Shown here: in pieces, positions 26,103 through 36,649 of the stretch
How positions within the stretch are numbered: the first letter of the stretch is position 1
Layout of the letters: each line of letters opens with the position of its first letter
Source of the DNA: Chionis minor
Taxonomy: Eukaryota; Chordata; Aves; Charadriiformes; Chionididae
Direction of reading: 5' to 3'
Assembly (NCBI GenBank): GCA_013398295.1
Contig: VZSF01003927.1
Coordinates: 381,943 to 445,942, forward strand
Length of the DNA: 64,000 nt
Position numbers and translations under genes: made by a program
Notes under the pieces: model-generated
The model's database searches: none
Seen by the model: only the letters and a program-made list of their open reading frames with translations
Told to the model about the DNA's origin: nothing

Positions 26103-26209
26103 CTCCTCTGTTAGTGAGCAGTGGTCCTCAGGGTTCATCAAGGCAGGAATAACTCTCACAGACATCTCCAGGCCAAATGTATCAGATGTTTCTGGGTGAA
26201 GATCTAGGC
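26103..26209 (-). CDS. Candidate internal exon, minus strand
   Basis: On the minus strand an acceptor (tgctttatcatttag, ending at 26210) is followed by 107 bases: two bases of a split codon plus 35 codons. The exon then runs into a strong donor, GAG|GTAAGAG, at 26103/26102. The peptide includes LDLHPETSDTFGLEM, then SVRVIPALMNPEDHC and SLTEE, with balanced composition and no low-complexity bias. I do not recognise the family and found no neighbouring exon of matching phase. It could be part of a minus-strand gene that extends outside the window, or chance. Confidence 0.3.
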
Positions 26210-29200
26210 CTAAATGATAAAGCATTACCATTTGTGCACATATGATACTCAAACTCGGTGTAATTTATCATGTTAAGCAGGTGGTGTGTTCTGGGAAAAC
26301 AAAACATCATGTTTTTCCGTGCATCCTGACCTTTTCAGCTGGCCTTTCTACGGAGGTTATGACACAGACTAATGATGTCTTCCTCACCTGACGCGACAAC
26401 GCCAGTGCCTCTTTCAGAAAGAGTTTCTTCACAGTAAATGTGTTCCTGTTTGTTCCAGTAAATGTGGTAATGACAGAAATGAATCTTTTCCAGTCTGGTT
26501 TCCTAGATGCATGAGTGTAGAGGGAGGAATTTAAACAGAAACCAGAGCCATTGACTATTCATCAGGGAAACATTTTATATACACAGTTAGGATTCCTTTA
26601 CCAACCTTGTACAATAGTATATTCAACTTACGCTGTGCAGAGCTCACTTCCCAAATATTGTACAGTCCAGTGTCATTCTCCTGACCTTGTTTTTCTTTTA
26701 GGATACAGCAAGAGTAAAAGCTTCTCATCTCCCATATTAGCTGACTGCTTCCTTTATAGTAGGGCTGAGAAACCTACAGCTCATCAGCCTTTAATTCATA
26801 CGAATTACTACCTAATTTTGGGGGTATTATAATTAGATGCCATGAAGAATTAGGAAAACATACAGCCTGCTAGCAATGTTCGAAAGGTTTCTCCAGTTCT
26901 CAAGAAGTAATAAGGTCTTCATACATGCTCGATGGCAACTCAGAAGAAGAATGTGCAAAACGTACAGACACAAGCAAAGCCAGGATGAGGCCCTGACATG
27001 TTGGGTACCACGTCCTTAGCCAGAGAAAACTTCCACTGGCTTTCATGCACACGAGAGGGCATATACAGTGCCAGTTTATAATCTCAGCTGCACCAGTTCA
27101 CACTCCTGAAATTACATTGCTTTCAGCTACTGCTAGAATTAGAACTGATTTCAAGTAACAAGGACACTTATTTCAGGCATACGATTTCAAAGAGTTTGAG
27201 AAACACTACTTTAAAGTAATGAGATTTTGATCCAAAAGAAGCAGAGAGCAAAAGAGTTAACAGAATTTCCACTTATTTTCAGCAAGCTCAGTGGCAAGTA
27301 AACTCTCAGTTCAGCTGTCAAGCAGACAGCAGCTCAAATGATGGAAGGTGGAACCTGTTCATTTCCATGCATGCCTCTTTATGGCCAACAGTTCATTCTC
27401 TAAAAATATGACTGTGGAAAAAGTTAGAAATATTTCGATTGATTCAGGTCTCCCTTGTAAATCAGGAATTTACTCCACTGATATAAACAAAGTCTTAGCA
27501 TTATGCAAACGCTTAAATCAGACTATAACTGGTACTCTGTGTTAGCCTGAAAAGTCTTCTATTACTTTAATTTTTAATTCAGCAGCATTCAGATTTTGCA
27601 TTGCTTTGCAGGACTTTATATCTAAAAACTGCAGTAAAGAATTTGTCAGGGAGGCAGAAGGAGTTAATACTAAAATGCAAACTATTACAACTGAAAGGAC
27701 GTTCTCCAGCTTCAGTTAGTTTCTGTGATTTATATCCTAAAAATAAAAATGAGTAGCTGAAAACAATACAACAAAACCCAATAACTTCGTCTCTCTCAGA
27801 TTCTCAGTCTTTGTTGTTTTGCTTGGAGATTCCGTACATGGAATTTTATCTATAAATCAAACTCTTGGAAATCAACTTGCTGAAATCACAATCAGAGTCA
27901 AATATTTATGTGATGATTTTTGTGAGAAGTTCAGTAAATATGTTGTCATCAGCTAGATTCTCGAGAAAACATCCCAGGTTCTTTTTTCTTCAACTTGGAA
28001 AAATATGATTCAGTCATGGACAAGAAAATTATACTTGACAAAACATCTACCTAGCAGGTCTGCACAGGAGTATCTTCACAGCACTGCCCAGTTTTTAAAA
28101 CTTTCATAGTGGTCTCATATTCCTTTGATACTTCTCACACTTGACACTTGGATGGTCTTTTACAGACCTCCTCTGCCTTCCTTCCCCATAGGGATCCCAT
28201 TTGCTCCTTTTCATTACTCTCTCCTCCCTAGGCTTTGTCATTTAAGCTTGATGGCTTTTTATCTCAATCACCCTGCCTCCTCTGAGCAGCAAAAATTCAG
28301 ATCCCATTTCCATTCCCTTCTTTAATTACCTTCTTCTCACATTGTTTGTCCTCACCCTTTTCCTTCCAAATCTTCCCTTCTCCACCATTCCTGTTCCTAC
28401 TTCCGTATCTATCCATATCATGCAGGAAACGTGAGATATTAAGAAGCTTTGTATAGAACATTTTACAGAGAGAGGCAACCTTGGTCCATGCTGGAATCCT
28501 CTTAGGTTTTGTGGGTTATCTGAATACCAAGACAAACAGGAATTGGTTTTGCATCATTTACAAACAAGAAGCGAAAAGGAAAGGGAAAAAGTAAAATTGC
28601 AATGAAAACCACTTGTCTGCAAGTCTGTGCAGTCACATTCAAAGCTTTAACTGCATGGTCAGTGAAAACCTCTGCTCATGTTCAGCTGCTGACAAAAAAG
28701 CAAATAATACGTCAGACTTTCTAAGGAATGAGACAGGAATGAATGTGGAAAAATATGCAACTCTATGGTCTAAAGTAATGGTACAGTTTCACCTTAAATA
28801 TTGTGATATTTGTAATATAAATATTGTGTATTCCATCTCAAGGAAGGATATTGCAGGATTAGAGTAACTCCAATAAAGAAGACACAAGTAGATGAATTGA
28901 TCTTTAAAGTTTATAGACTGCACAGATTCACAATGGTTGTTCTCTATGTGGGGACAGAAACCAGTATCTTCACCAGAACCTTTCCTAAACCCAACTGCAG
29001 TTCAGTTTGGATAGTTAGGACTTCACAGAGGCTATTAGTTTGGTGAGGTCTAAAGAGATCTTACAGATCCTTTGAGAGAAAAGGTGCTGTATGAATGTAG
29101 ATTAATAAACTTTGCCTACAGGTAACACTTATCTTAATTTTGCCATTTTTCAGATTTCCTGAGGAGGAATAGCTACTGGCTTAGTGTTTAACTGCATATT

Positions 29201-32173
29201 TACATAAAGCTTTTCCATGTAACTCCTCATTCCTAAGAAATAAAGCATGCCTGTTTAGAAAACTTCTGAGGCACATTCCTTTAAATTTTCATCTTTAACC
29301 TTTTCCTTGCTTGCTATTCATGCTACACAAAGTTAAAAACTCGGCAAATCTATATAACTGAGGTGCAGGCAAGCGCATCTCATTTATTCTCCTTGTGTTC
29401 CCATTGTTTTTTTCAGAAACTCCTTTGAGAGTCAGAGACTTTTTAACTTCCAGTCTAAATTCATGCTTTATTCTTCATATTTTATGTGTCTTTCTTCCTC
29501 GTTGATACTTATTCTGGCTATGCTTCAAGAAAACAACTGTGCATCTTCCCTACTTTTTTTTTTTGCTAGATTCACTAAACTGTGCAATTTTGTTCCAGTA
29601 CCCTAAATTTCTTCAAACATGGGGGAGTAGAACTGTACACATTTTTCTTTTTGGATTTGGTCTCCTGGTGCTGTGTGCCAAAACATTAATATATTCTCTT
29701 GAAAATGCCTCTCCTGGTACATCCTAAGATTGCCTAGACATTTGACTTCTTTTCCTGGAGATTTAGTCACCCTGTGGTTGATTAATACAAATGAAATTTT
29801 CATCTTCTTTTATTTGCTTGAACTTTACCACAGCCCACTTGATTAGGCATTTCAATGCAGGCCACAGCAGTTCAGCTCACATACATTTATTTTTATCTAG
29901 TAAGCCTTGTATGGGAAAGTTGAGGCCCGGTTACTTTCTGTTAGTCACAGGCCCCCTGTGGATTTTATTAATAAGTTGTTTGTTGTTGCCATAAAAACCA
30001 AAATCACTGACAATATTAAATCACTAATTCCTCTCACCACTTCTCGTCTGTCAGCAGCTGAGCTACTAATTCTGCCTGTTAGTAGCTGAACACTTGCTTT
30101 GTAACTGCAACTTTATTTTACTGATAGCAAAGTAACTAATAGGGTCCTGCTAATTTGAAGGTTTCCTTCAAAAGTCCCTAAGGACTCAGCCTAGCCAAAG
30201 CATGGTAAAAAATCTTCCATTTTTTCTCTAACAAAATTTGTAAGAACTAATGTGTCCATGATTCATGGAATTTTACGGATTTTTAACACATAAAGCAGAA
30301 ACAAACTGCACATTCTTGAAAGAATCTAAAGGAGTCTCTTAAGGTTTTCTTCATTTGGAAAACAGCGAAAACAACCTTTTTAGGCCTGCGTTTGTTTCCA
30401 CAAAGAATGAAAAATAGTTTACAATGCTTCAGGTAACTCTCCAGTCTGATGAGTGACATTTCATTCAATGTCTTCATAGATAAATGAAATAATAATTTAA
30501 AAACAAAACAAACAACCAAAACTGTCACAAGAAGAATCCTAGTAAACATCTGTTGCATTTTGGACTTGAAGTCAGAACAACAAAGACATCAGCACAGCTG
30601 TAAGTTGCCACTGAAGTAGCAGGCCCATGGATTCCTTTCTAGCTGAGTCAATAAATAGATAATGTTTGCATGTTTAATGACAGGTTGAGAAGTTGTGAGT
30701 GACAAACAAGAATGGTTGCATAAGGAAAGAGAAATCGTACATTACAGGAAGTGGTATAAAAGAACATCCTGAGAGTTTTCTGGTTCCCCAGTGAAAGAAT
30801 CACTAACTTTCTAGCAGGGAAGGTTGAGTCATCCTGTTCTAAGTGAACTAAACTTTGTTTTGGAGATATTTGTGCCTTGTAATTGTTTATCTTTTCATTC
30901 TTCACATCGTGTTTTTCCATTTAGATTGGCAGTTTGGAGATAGTTAGGGAATAAACTTATAGAACTTGCAATTTGAGCAAAGGGAATAAACTTAATCACT
31001 TACTTTATGCCAGGTTTCTGATCTTATTACTACAAGAGGGAAGTTCAAAAGCTGATTAAGTAAGATCCAAATGACATAAGCAGAGTATTACTGGAAAGTA
31101 AGTCTTCTGAGGTTTGTGCCTAAAAATAAAAATTCTATTAAATAGTATATTTATGTTTGAAGAATTCAGCAGACTCAGGATCTGATTGCATTGCACAGTT
31201 CATGAAATTAAAATAACTGTATGAAAGATACAAAGGTACAAAGATCAAATAAAGAAGATGATACAAGAGTAATTGAGAAAAAGGTCTAACTCTTCACCTC
31301 TTAGCAGTGGTGAAGAGTTTGAACTTTAGTTTCCAGCTTCAGAGGCTCACATGCATTCTAGTAATTGGATTAAAATCATTTACCTAATCAAAGAAATCTG
31401 CACAGTAACCAATATTTTCTAAGACATCCCTAAGAACAACTGTTTAAATAAGTATTGATAAAAAATCCTTACACTATAAAAATCACTCTCTTTCTAAAAA
31501 AGTTGAGTTTGGCCTTAAAAAAACATATTCCTGGTCCACAATACAGAACATGGATGAAACCCATGGTGGAGAAATATACAGCTGAAATGAGATGCAAAGG
31601 GGCAGAGATTGATTTCCTCTCAGCATTTAAGCATGTCCTAATAGTTAAAATACCCATTGAGGGATATTGCGCAGATAGGGCCAAATATGATCCTCTGGCA
31701 CCGTACTGGTAGGGGGCAAGTTTTCACTGCTATTGCCTTGTGCTCTTCTTGCTAGACACACAAAGGATTTCTGAGGTCTTCCTGGCACGTTTCACCAGCA
31801 CCACATTCACTTTAAAACAAAATAAAGATGTTAAACCAGAAAGTTAGTTTGTCCTGTATTAAAAAAGGCATCATCTATCATATGTTTTATAATTAAACCA
31901 TGTTGAAAATTCTGTAAGAATTTTTGTAATGTTTCATTGCCACAATTTTACAGTGCTTTTTTCGTTTGTAGAGGGAGAATCCCTAGTGCTTTGGTACTTA
32001 GAGGATGATAAAAGTTATAAAGACTAGATGTGGTAAATGCTGAAGACCTCCGAAGTCTAACATAGCTTTTTCAAAGATAATTTCCAATCTGTCTTTAAAA
32101 AATTGTTTTTTAGAATCTGCATAAAACTTCTTGGTATTCACATGGAATGAGGAGTTTGTAAGTTTAAGTGTTG
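26210..32173. other. Long AT-rich stretch, nothing supported
   Basis: About 6 kb without a recognisable gene or repeat. A pyrimidine-rich patch lies near 28150-28400. Short open frames are scattered and unrecognised. Confidence 0.5.
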
Positions 32174-32319
32174 AAGGTCAGGCTGGATGGGGCTTTCAAC
32201 AACCTGACTTAGTGAAAGATGTCCCCTGTCTACGGCAGGGGAGTTCGACTAGACAGCCCTCAAAGGTACCTTCCAACCCCTCAAAGGTACCTTCCAACCC
32301 AAACCATTCTACGAAGTCT
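32174..32319 (+). mobile_element. CR1 3' fragment with internal 21-bp duplication
   Basis: Plus-strand CR1 end: ggtcaggctggatgggg, then ggcaggggagttcgact, then ccttccaaccc and aaaccattctacgaag. A 21-bp unit (ctcaaaggtacc followed by ttccaaccc) is present twice without a mismatch, at 32259-32279 and 32280-32300. The copy is otherwise a typical 5'-truncated short CR1. Confidence 0.92.
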
Positions 32320-34300
32320 AGAATAGGACAAAAGCAATACACACCTTTCCACCTTTCACTGTCTGGAATCAAATACTTCAAGACCAGGCATGATAAATTA
32401 CCAGACTGAAATTCAGTATGTAAGGAAAGGGAAAGAAACCTCTTCCAGGTAAGGTTCATTATTTTATCTCTTTAAATTGTTGATTTTTGAAGCAAGCACT
32501 TTAAAGATTTAGAAAGTGAAGGCTCTCCCAAGTAAATAACTCCCTGAGTGAAGCACAAGCAAACAACTAAATAAATATAGTGAATCTTATTTATCACCAA
32601 CGCAGACTTTTAAGCTTATGCTACCTACCAGCCTTTATGTAGAATATATCAATGTCAGTTTCCTCACCAGTGGTGTCAAAGTTACAGCACATTTTATAAC
32701 TGAAGTAAACAAATTAATTCTAAGGAAAAAAAGAAAAATATTTAGCAGTTGTGCAAATATCATACTATTAACTATTGTTTCAGTGGAGTGATTGGGGGGT
32801 CCAAGCGATGCTTTGGCAAAGCCCTGGCATGGAAGGCTGGCTGCCAAGAGCAGCTGTGCAGTGACAAGTCTGGAATGTCCTCTGAGTAAGACTGGCTGCA
32901 AACCTCTGAGGACTGTGAGAGTGGGAGGTTCCTGAATAAACTTGAGAAACATTCCTTGAGAAACATGAAAGCCCCATTCAATAATAATAACAATAAAAAA
33001 TCATTAAACTTAGTCATATAAGAAGGAAACATGAAAATAATCTTGTAACAATGTTGCTGTTTATTCACCCCAGAAAAACAGACTTCGTATGTGTTCAGTA
33101 TACTTCCTCTAAGGTTCACTTTTTCCAACGGGTAGCTTTGTGAGGGTGGGGTTCAAATAGCGTATCAAAATTTAGTAGGTTAAGTTGCATTCAGGGTTCT
33201 GATCTTTCTATAACAAAATTTAGCTTCATATACAGTATCCTACAGTATTCCAACTTCCTTATTGGCTGGAATTAGAGCTTTCCATATATTTCAGATGCAT
33301 TTCTGTGCTGCGTGAACTCCTAATTCTGCTCTCTAGGCTCAACACAAGGGGTCACGGATTGAGTAATGAGGTTAATCACTGTAACATCAGTACAAGTCTA
33401 CTTCTCAGATATATAAAAACAACTTGTGTACTCATGTTCTGCTGTGCTATTTTGAGATCTAGTATGAGAGCATGCATTTCAGCCCCAGGTCATCTTCAGG
33501 AAAAAAATTAAATCTATACTGCAAAACCCTTTTGAAGAGAAGCGACACAGAATAATGGAGAATATATTTACCCCGTGTCTTCTACCAAGTCACATTTTTA
33601 TTGTACGCATTTAATTTAAAATAGAAATGAAGCAGTAATTGGGAGGTCCTGAACAGTAATTATTAATGTTACCATAGAAAGAAGTGATTCTGGGAACCAG
33701 AAAGTGTCTGAGTATCCCAAAAAGTGAATGGACAAAAGTTCACTAGCAGTTAGAAAGTAGTATCATTTAGATACATATGTTTTAGTTACATAAAACAAAA
33801 CATTTCTCCATCCAGAGAATGCTATGAAAACTGGTATATCTCAGTGTAACTGTACAGAGGCTTTGTTGAATTAGCAAGAAAATATATTTGCTTGCTTTAT
33901 CATATTCCCATGGCCTTTGTAAGTAAGAATCTCTCACAAATCCCTTCTTATGCAAAGATACTTGCAGCACAGGGTATTAGCCTGAGGCTTCACAGATGTA
34001 CAAAGATGCAACACTAAGTAACAAAACAAAAGTCCTGTTAATGAACAGGAACTGCTCTAAGGTGTGGTACTCTTCAAACACAGTCCAGAGACAATCAGGA
34101 ACAAAGACCCTCAGTTAGAAACTGAATTTCAGCTGACTAAGTTTGAAACTATTAGGGAGAAGTATTTATTGCAGAGTGACCTTCCTCCTATAGGTTTCCA
34201 TGAATTGTTCCACAAAATTATATTTTAATAAATTAAATTCTAGGGCCTTTCTCCTACACTCCTAGTAGAGTGATTTTAAGATTTTTATTTTTTTTTTTTC
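32320..34300. other. AT-rich stretch upstream of the candidate small gene
   Basis: No repeat or exon is recognised. A GC-leaning patch lies at about 32790-32900. A T-run at 34289-34299 directly precedes the TATA-like box of the candidate gene. Confidence 0.45.
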
Positions 34301-34307
34301 TATAAAG
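34301..34307 (+). promoter_or_regulatory. TATA-like box of candidate small gene
   Basis: TATAAAG follows a T-rich run. If used, transcription would start near 34330, giving a 5' UTR of roughly 110 bases before the ATG at 34441. In AT-rich DNA such a motif is common, so its value comes only from its position. An alternative is that the first coding exon starts at an acceptor near 34360 (catttgcag) and the promoter lies further upstream. Confidence 0.25.
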
Positions 34308-34336
34308 TTATGTTCCTTTATGGGCTACAAGGCTCC

Positions 34337-34405
34337 ATGTATCAATTGGGGCATTTGCAGATGCATCAGCTGATGTGCAACCTGTTGAAAACAGCTTGTT
34401 CGTAA
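34337..34405 (+). other. Possible upstream ORF in the 5' leader
   Basis: If transcription starts near 34330, the first ATG is at 34337. It opens 22 codons (MYQLGHLQMHQ...) and stops at 34403-34405, 35 bases before the main ATG. Its start has C at -3 and T at +4, a weak context, so leaky scanning to 34441 would be expected. Confidence 0.2.
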
Positions 34406-34440
34406 TCACCTAAGTCCGGAGACGCCTCCATCACCACACA

Positions 34441-34512
34441 ATGGCCGCAAACAAGGCTGCCAGTGCTACATCTGCAGCTGTTCTCAACTTTGGATTGACA
34501 GTACCTAAAAAG
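34441..34512 (+). CDS. Candidate micropeptide gene, coding exon 1
   Basis: The ATG at 34441 is in good context (A at -3, G at +4) and is the first in-frame Met after a TAA at 34411-34413. It opens 24 codons that end exactly at a consensus donor, AAG|GTATGA, in phase 0. The encoded part is alanine-rich (seven Ala among the first 14 residues) and ends LNFGLTVPKK. With the phase-matched exon at 36340-36405 it gives a 45-residue protein: about eight Lys/Arg against one Glu, one Trp, no signal peptide and no membrane segment. I do not recognise the family. The C-terminal half could form a basic amphipathic helix, as in calmodulin- or nucleic-acid-binding peptides, but that is inference. Support comes from the agreement of start, splice phases, stop and polyA signal. 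It could still be chance or part of a larger transcript. Confidence 0.38.
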
Positions 34513-35198
34513 GTATGAGATGTCATTTCTTTCTTAAAACTGCAACACTGCTTATTTGCAGATTCTTTTGACTCAGAAGTATTTGCACACATAAGGCTAC
34601 AGAAGTGTAAAGTTCATTATTTCTCTGAAGAGGATTGCAGTACTTCTGCTTGCTTCCACATTCAACACTCAACTTGGAAGAAAATTATTAGTGGCTTTCT
34701 GTGTTATAACACAGCCGCCTGTTGGATAAAGCAAAAGAGTGTATAAATGATGTAGCTGTGGTCAGTCTCATGGGAACAGCAAATTGAGAATATGTCATAA
34801 ATTGACCTGAACATTGAGAAAAAAGAATTGAATTCATGTCAATTAAATTATTCACTAGTAATTCATTAGAGGGTATTAAATTAAATTTTATCCTGAAACT
34901 GTAAAAACAATATATATATTAGTGAAAATTAATAATTTTTTTGACATAGGATACTTATAATGAGTCATTTCTTATAAGGAGAGATAAGAATCTCGTTACA
35001 AGTTGACACCTTAAAAATGTCAAAAAAATACTTTCTCTCTGTATTCCACACACAATCATTATTTTCTGAAGGCATTAAGACTACCGATGTTTGCAATATA
35101 GCCACATCTTAAAACTTTAAATGCAAAAAATTCCAAGTTACAATATTAAATGCCATCTAATATCTAGTGTCATCCTTGTTTATTCTTTCTAACATCAG

Positions 35199-35228
35199 GG
35201 AGCTCTACAGGACCTCCACCTCTAACAG
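35199..35228 (+). other. Possible 30-bp stop-carrying cassette exon in the intron
   Basis: A strong acceptor with a pyrimidine-rich tract and a branch-like ctaac (ttctttctaacatcag, ending at 35198) is followed by 30 bases and a consensus donor, CAG|GTAAAG. Read in the phase left by exon 1, it adds GALQDLHL and then TAA. Inclusion would end the protein at 32 residues, before the basic C-terminus. Another frame of the segment is open throughout, so it could instead belong to a different transcript. Confidence 0.22.
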
Positions 35229-35539
35229 GTAAAGAAACCCACTATATTCAAGACATCTGTCTCCCAAAATGTTGAATACAACCTCATCAACAGCGCCAGT
35301 GTTTCAGCACTGACATCTTCATGCAGGTGCTACATGTGGGAAGTATGTGCTCATAGTTTCAGCTTTGCAGAGAGAACTAATTGACTTTCACACAGGATTT
35401 TGATATTTCGAAATCTGGGTTTATTCCAGTTTGGAACAAAAGCCAAACATTTCATAATTATCTGTGAAAGGCAATAAAGCTTCAGTGTGGGAGCAGGTCA
35501 TCCCCTAGGCTTCCCCAAAGCATTGATCTGGTGAACACT

Positions 35540-35710
35540 GAGATCTGTTGAGCCAGGGTAGGAAGGGGGATTGTCCTGGAAGGCTGCTCCTGACGGACCT
35601 GCTCCAGAGCTGCACCCTTCAGCTGCTGGAGCCCCAGCCCCAGAGCAGCTCCCCAGCTGCCTGGCTTCTGAGGGAACCAGAGGAAAATGCCAGTGTCTCA
35701 GCAAAACGTT
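35540..35710. other. GC-rich pocket inside the candidate intron
   Basis: This pocket (ctgctggagccccagcccc and neighbours) is GC-rich compared with its surroundings and is open in more than one frame. It has few CpGs and no recognisable domain or repeat. It may be an unannotated exon or simply a compositional patch. Confidence 0.3.
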
Positions 35711-36339
35711 TCAATCTGTCTGAACCGGCAAATTCCTACCAGAAAATGTTTTGTCAGAACTTTTCCAGTCTGTTCCATTTGTAATTAAAGGCTTGTGTTT
35801 TACTGTAAAGGAGATTACTGTGCTGTGTGTAGCGTGCTCCTGGGCAAGAGCAACACTGCTGTCAGTTAGGTATTAAAAAATTAGGGCGGGAGCAAGGGGG
35901 GAGGATTTCCTGATCCTCTCCATCCCAACTTTGAACCACATAAAGCACAAAAGAAACTTCCTCCCGCTCTAAGTTTCCTTCCCATAACTTAAATCATGGT
36001 TAAAATTGCTTATAACCTCTTGCATGCCGGCACAGGATTCTGAGAAGCAAGGGCATCAGAAACGGTATCACTCTGCAGCAGGAGCAGAAATGAGAATGGT
36101 GTGGACCAGGGCAGGCAGGCAGCAGCTGAATCCTGCCCGTGTGGAGTAGTTTGTGTAACATATGACAAATTTCTCTCTTGTGGTAGCAAAGGAGAACTGT
36201 TTCAGTGCACCAAAATAATTAAATACAACTTTTGTGAAATTAAATCTTACATGTTTACAAACTCTTAATACCAGTTTCTCTTTATTCTTATTTAGGAGTG
36301 ACAGTTATGAACATTTAAATACGTTTTTCCTCCTTGCAG

Positions 36340-36405
36340 ACTAGAAAATTGGCATGGCTCCGCAGGATGCAAACTGAAAACATGCAAGCCAGACTTGGCC
36401 TTTAG
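36340..36405 (+). CDS. Candidate micropeptide gene, terminal coding exon
   Basis: The acceptor at 36338-36339 has a good pyrimidine tract (tttttcctccttgcag). In the phase delivered by exon 1 it reads 21 codons, TRKLAWLRRMQTENM then QARLGL, and stops at TAG 36403-36405. The segment is basic and predicted helical, with Leu, Trp and Met spaced so that one face would be hydrophobic. A second frame is open for about 31 codons, so the frame assignment rests on the phase match. The intron between the two exons is 1827 bp with GT...AG ends. Confidence 0.36.
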   Translation, partial: TRKLAWLRRMQTENMQARLGL

Positions 36406-36626
36406 ACCCATGCAGTTCCTTCCATGTTCTTTTTAACCTTTTGTTTCATTACTGTTGATACATTGCATAGAGAAAGAAAAATAGACTATGAAGTACACAG
36501 ATCTTTGGGATACCCAGCAAAATTCCTCATGGACTGCCTAATGGAACCCTTTTCTTTTGTTTTCTGTTAAAAAGTGAAAAATACTATGATGAAACTTGTA
36601 AAAATAGAAGATTAGATTTTTGATCA

Positions 36627-36632
36627 AATAAA
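36627..36632 (+). terminator. Polyadenylation signal of candidate small gene
   Basis: A canonical AATAAA lies about 220 bp after the stop codon, followed by GT-rich sequence (tgtggcagtgaaaagtg). This is the usual layout of a cleavage and polyadenylation site and would give a 3' UTR of about 240 bases. AATAAA is frequent in AT-rich DNA, so it supports the gene model only weakly. Confidence 0.35.
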
Positions 36633-36649
36633 TGTGGCAGTGAAAAGTG

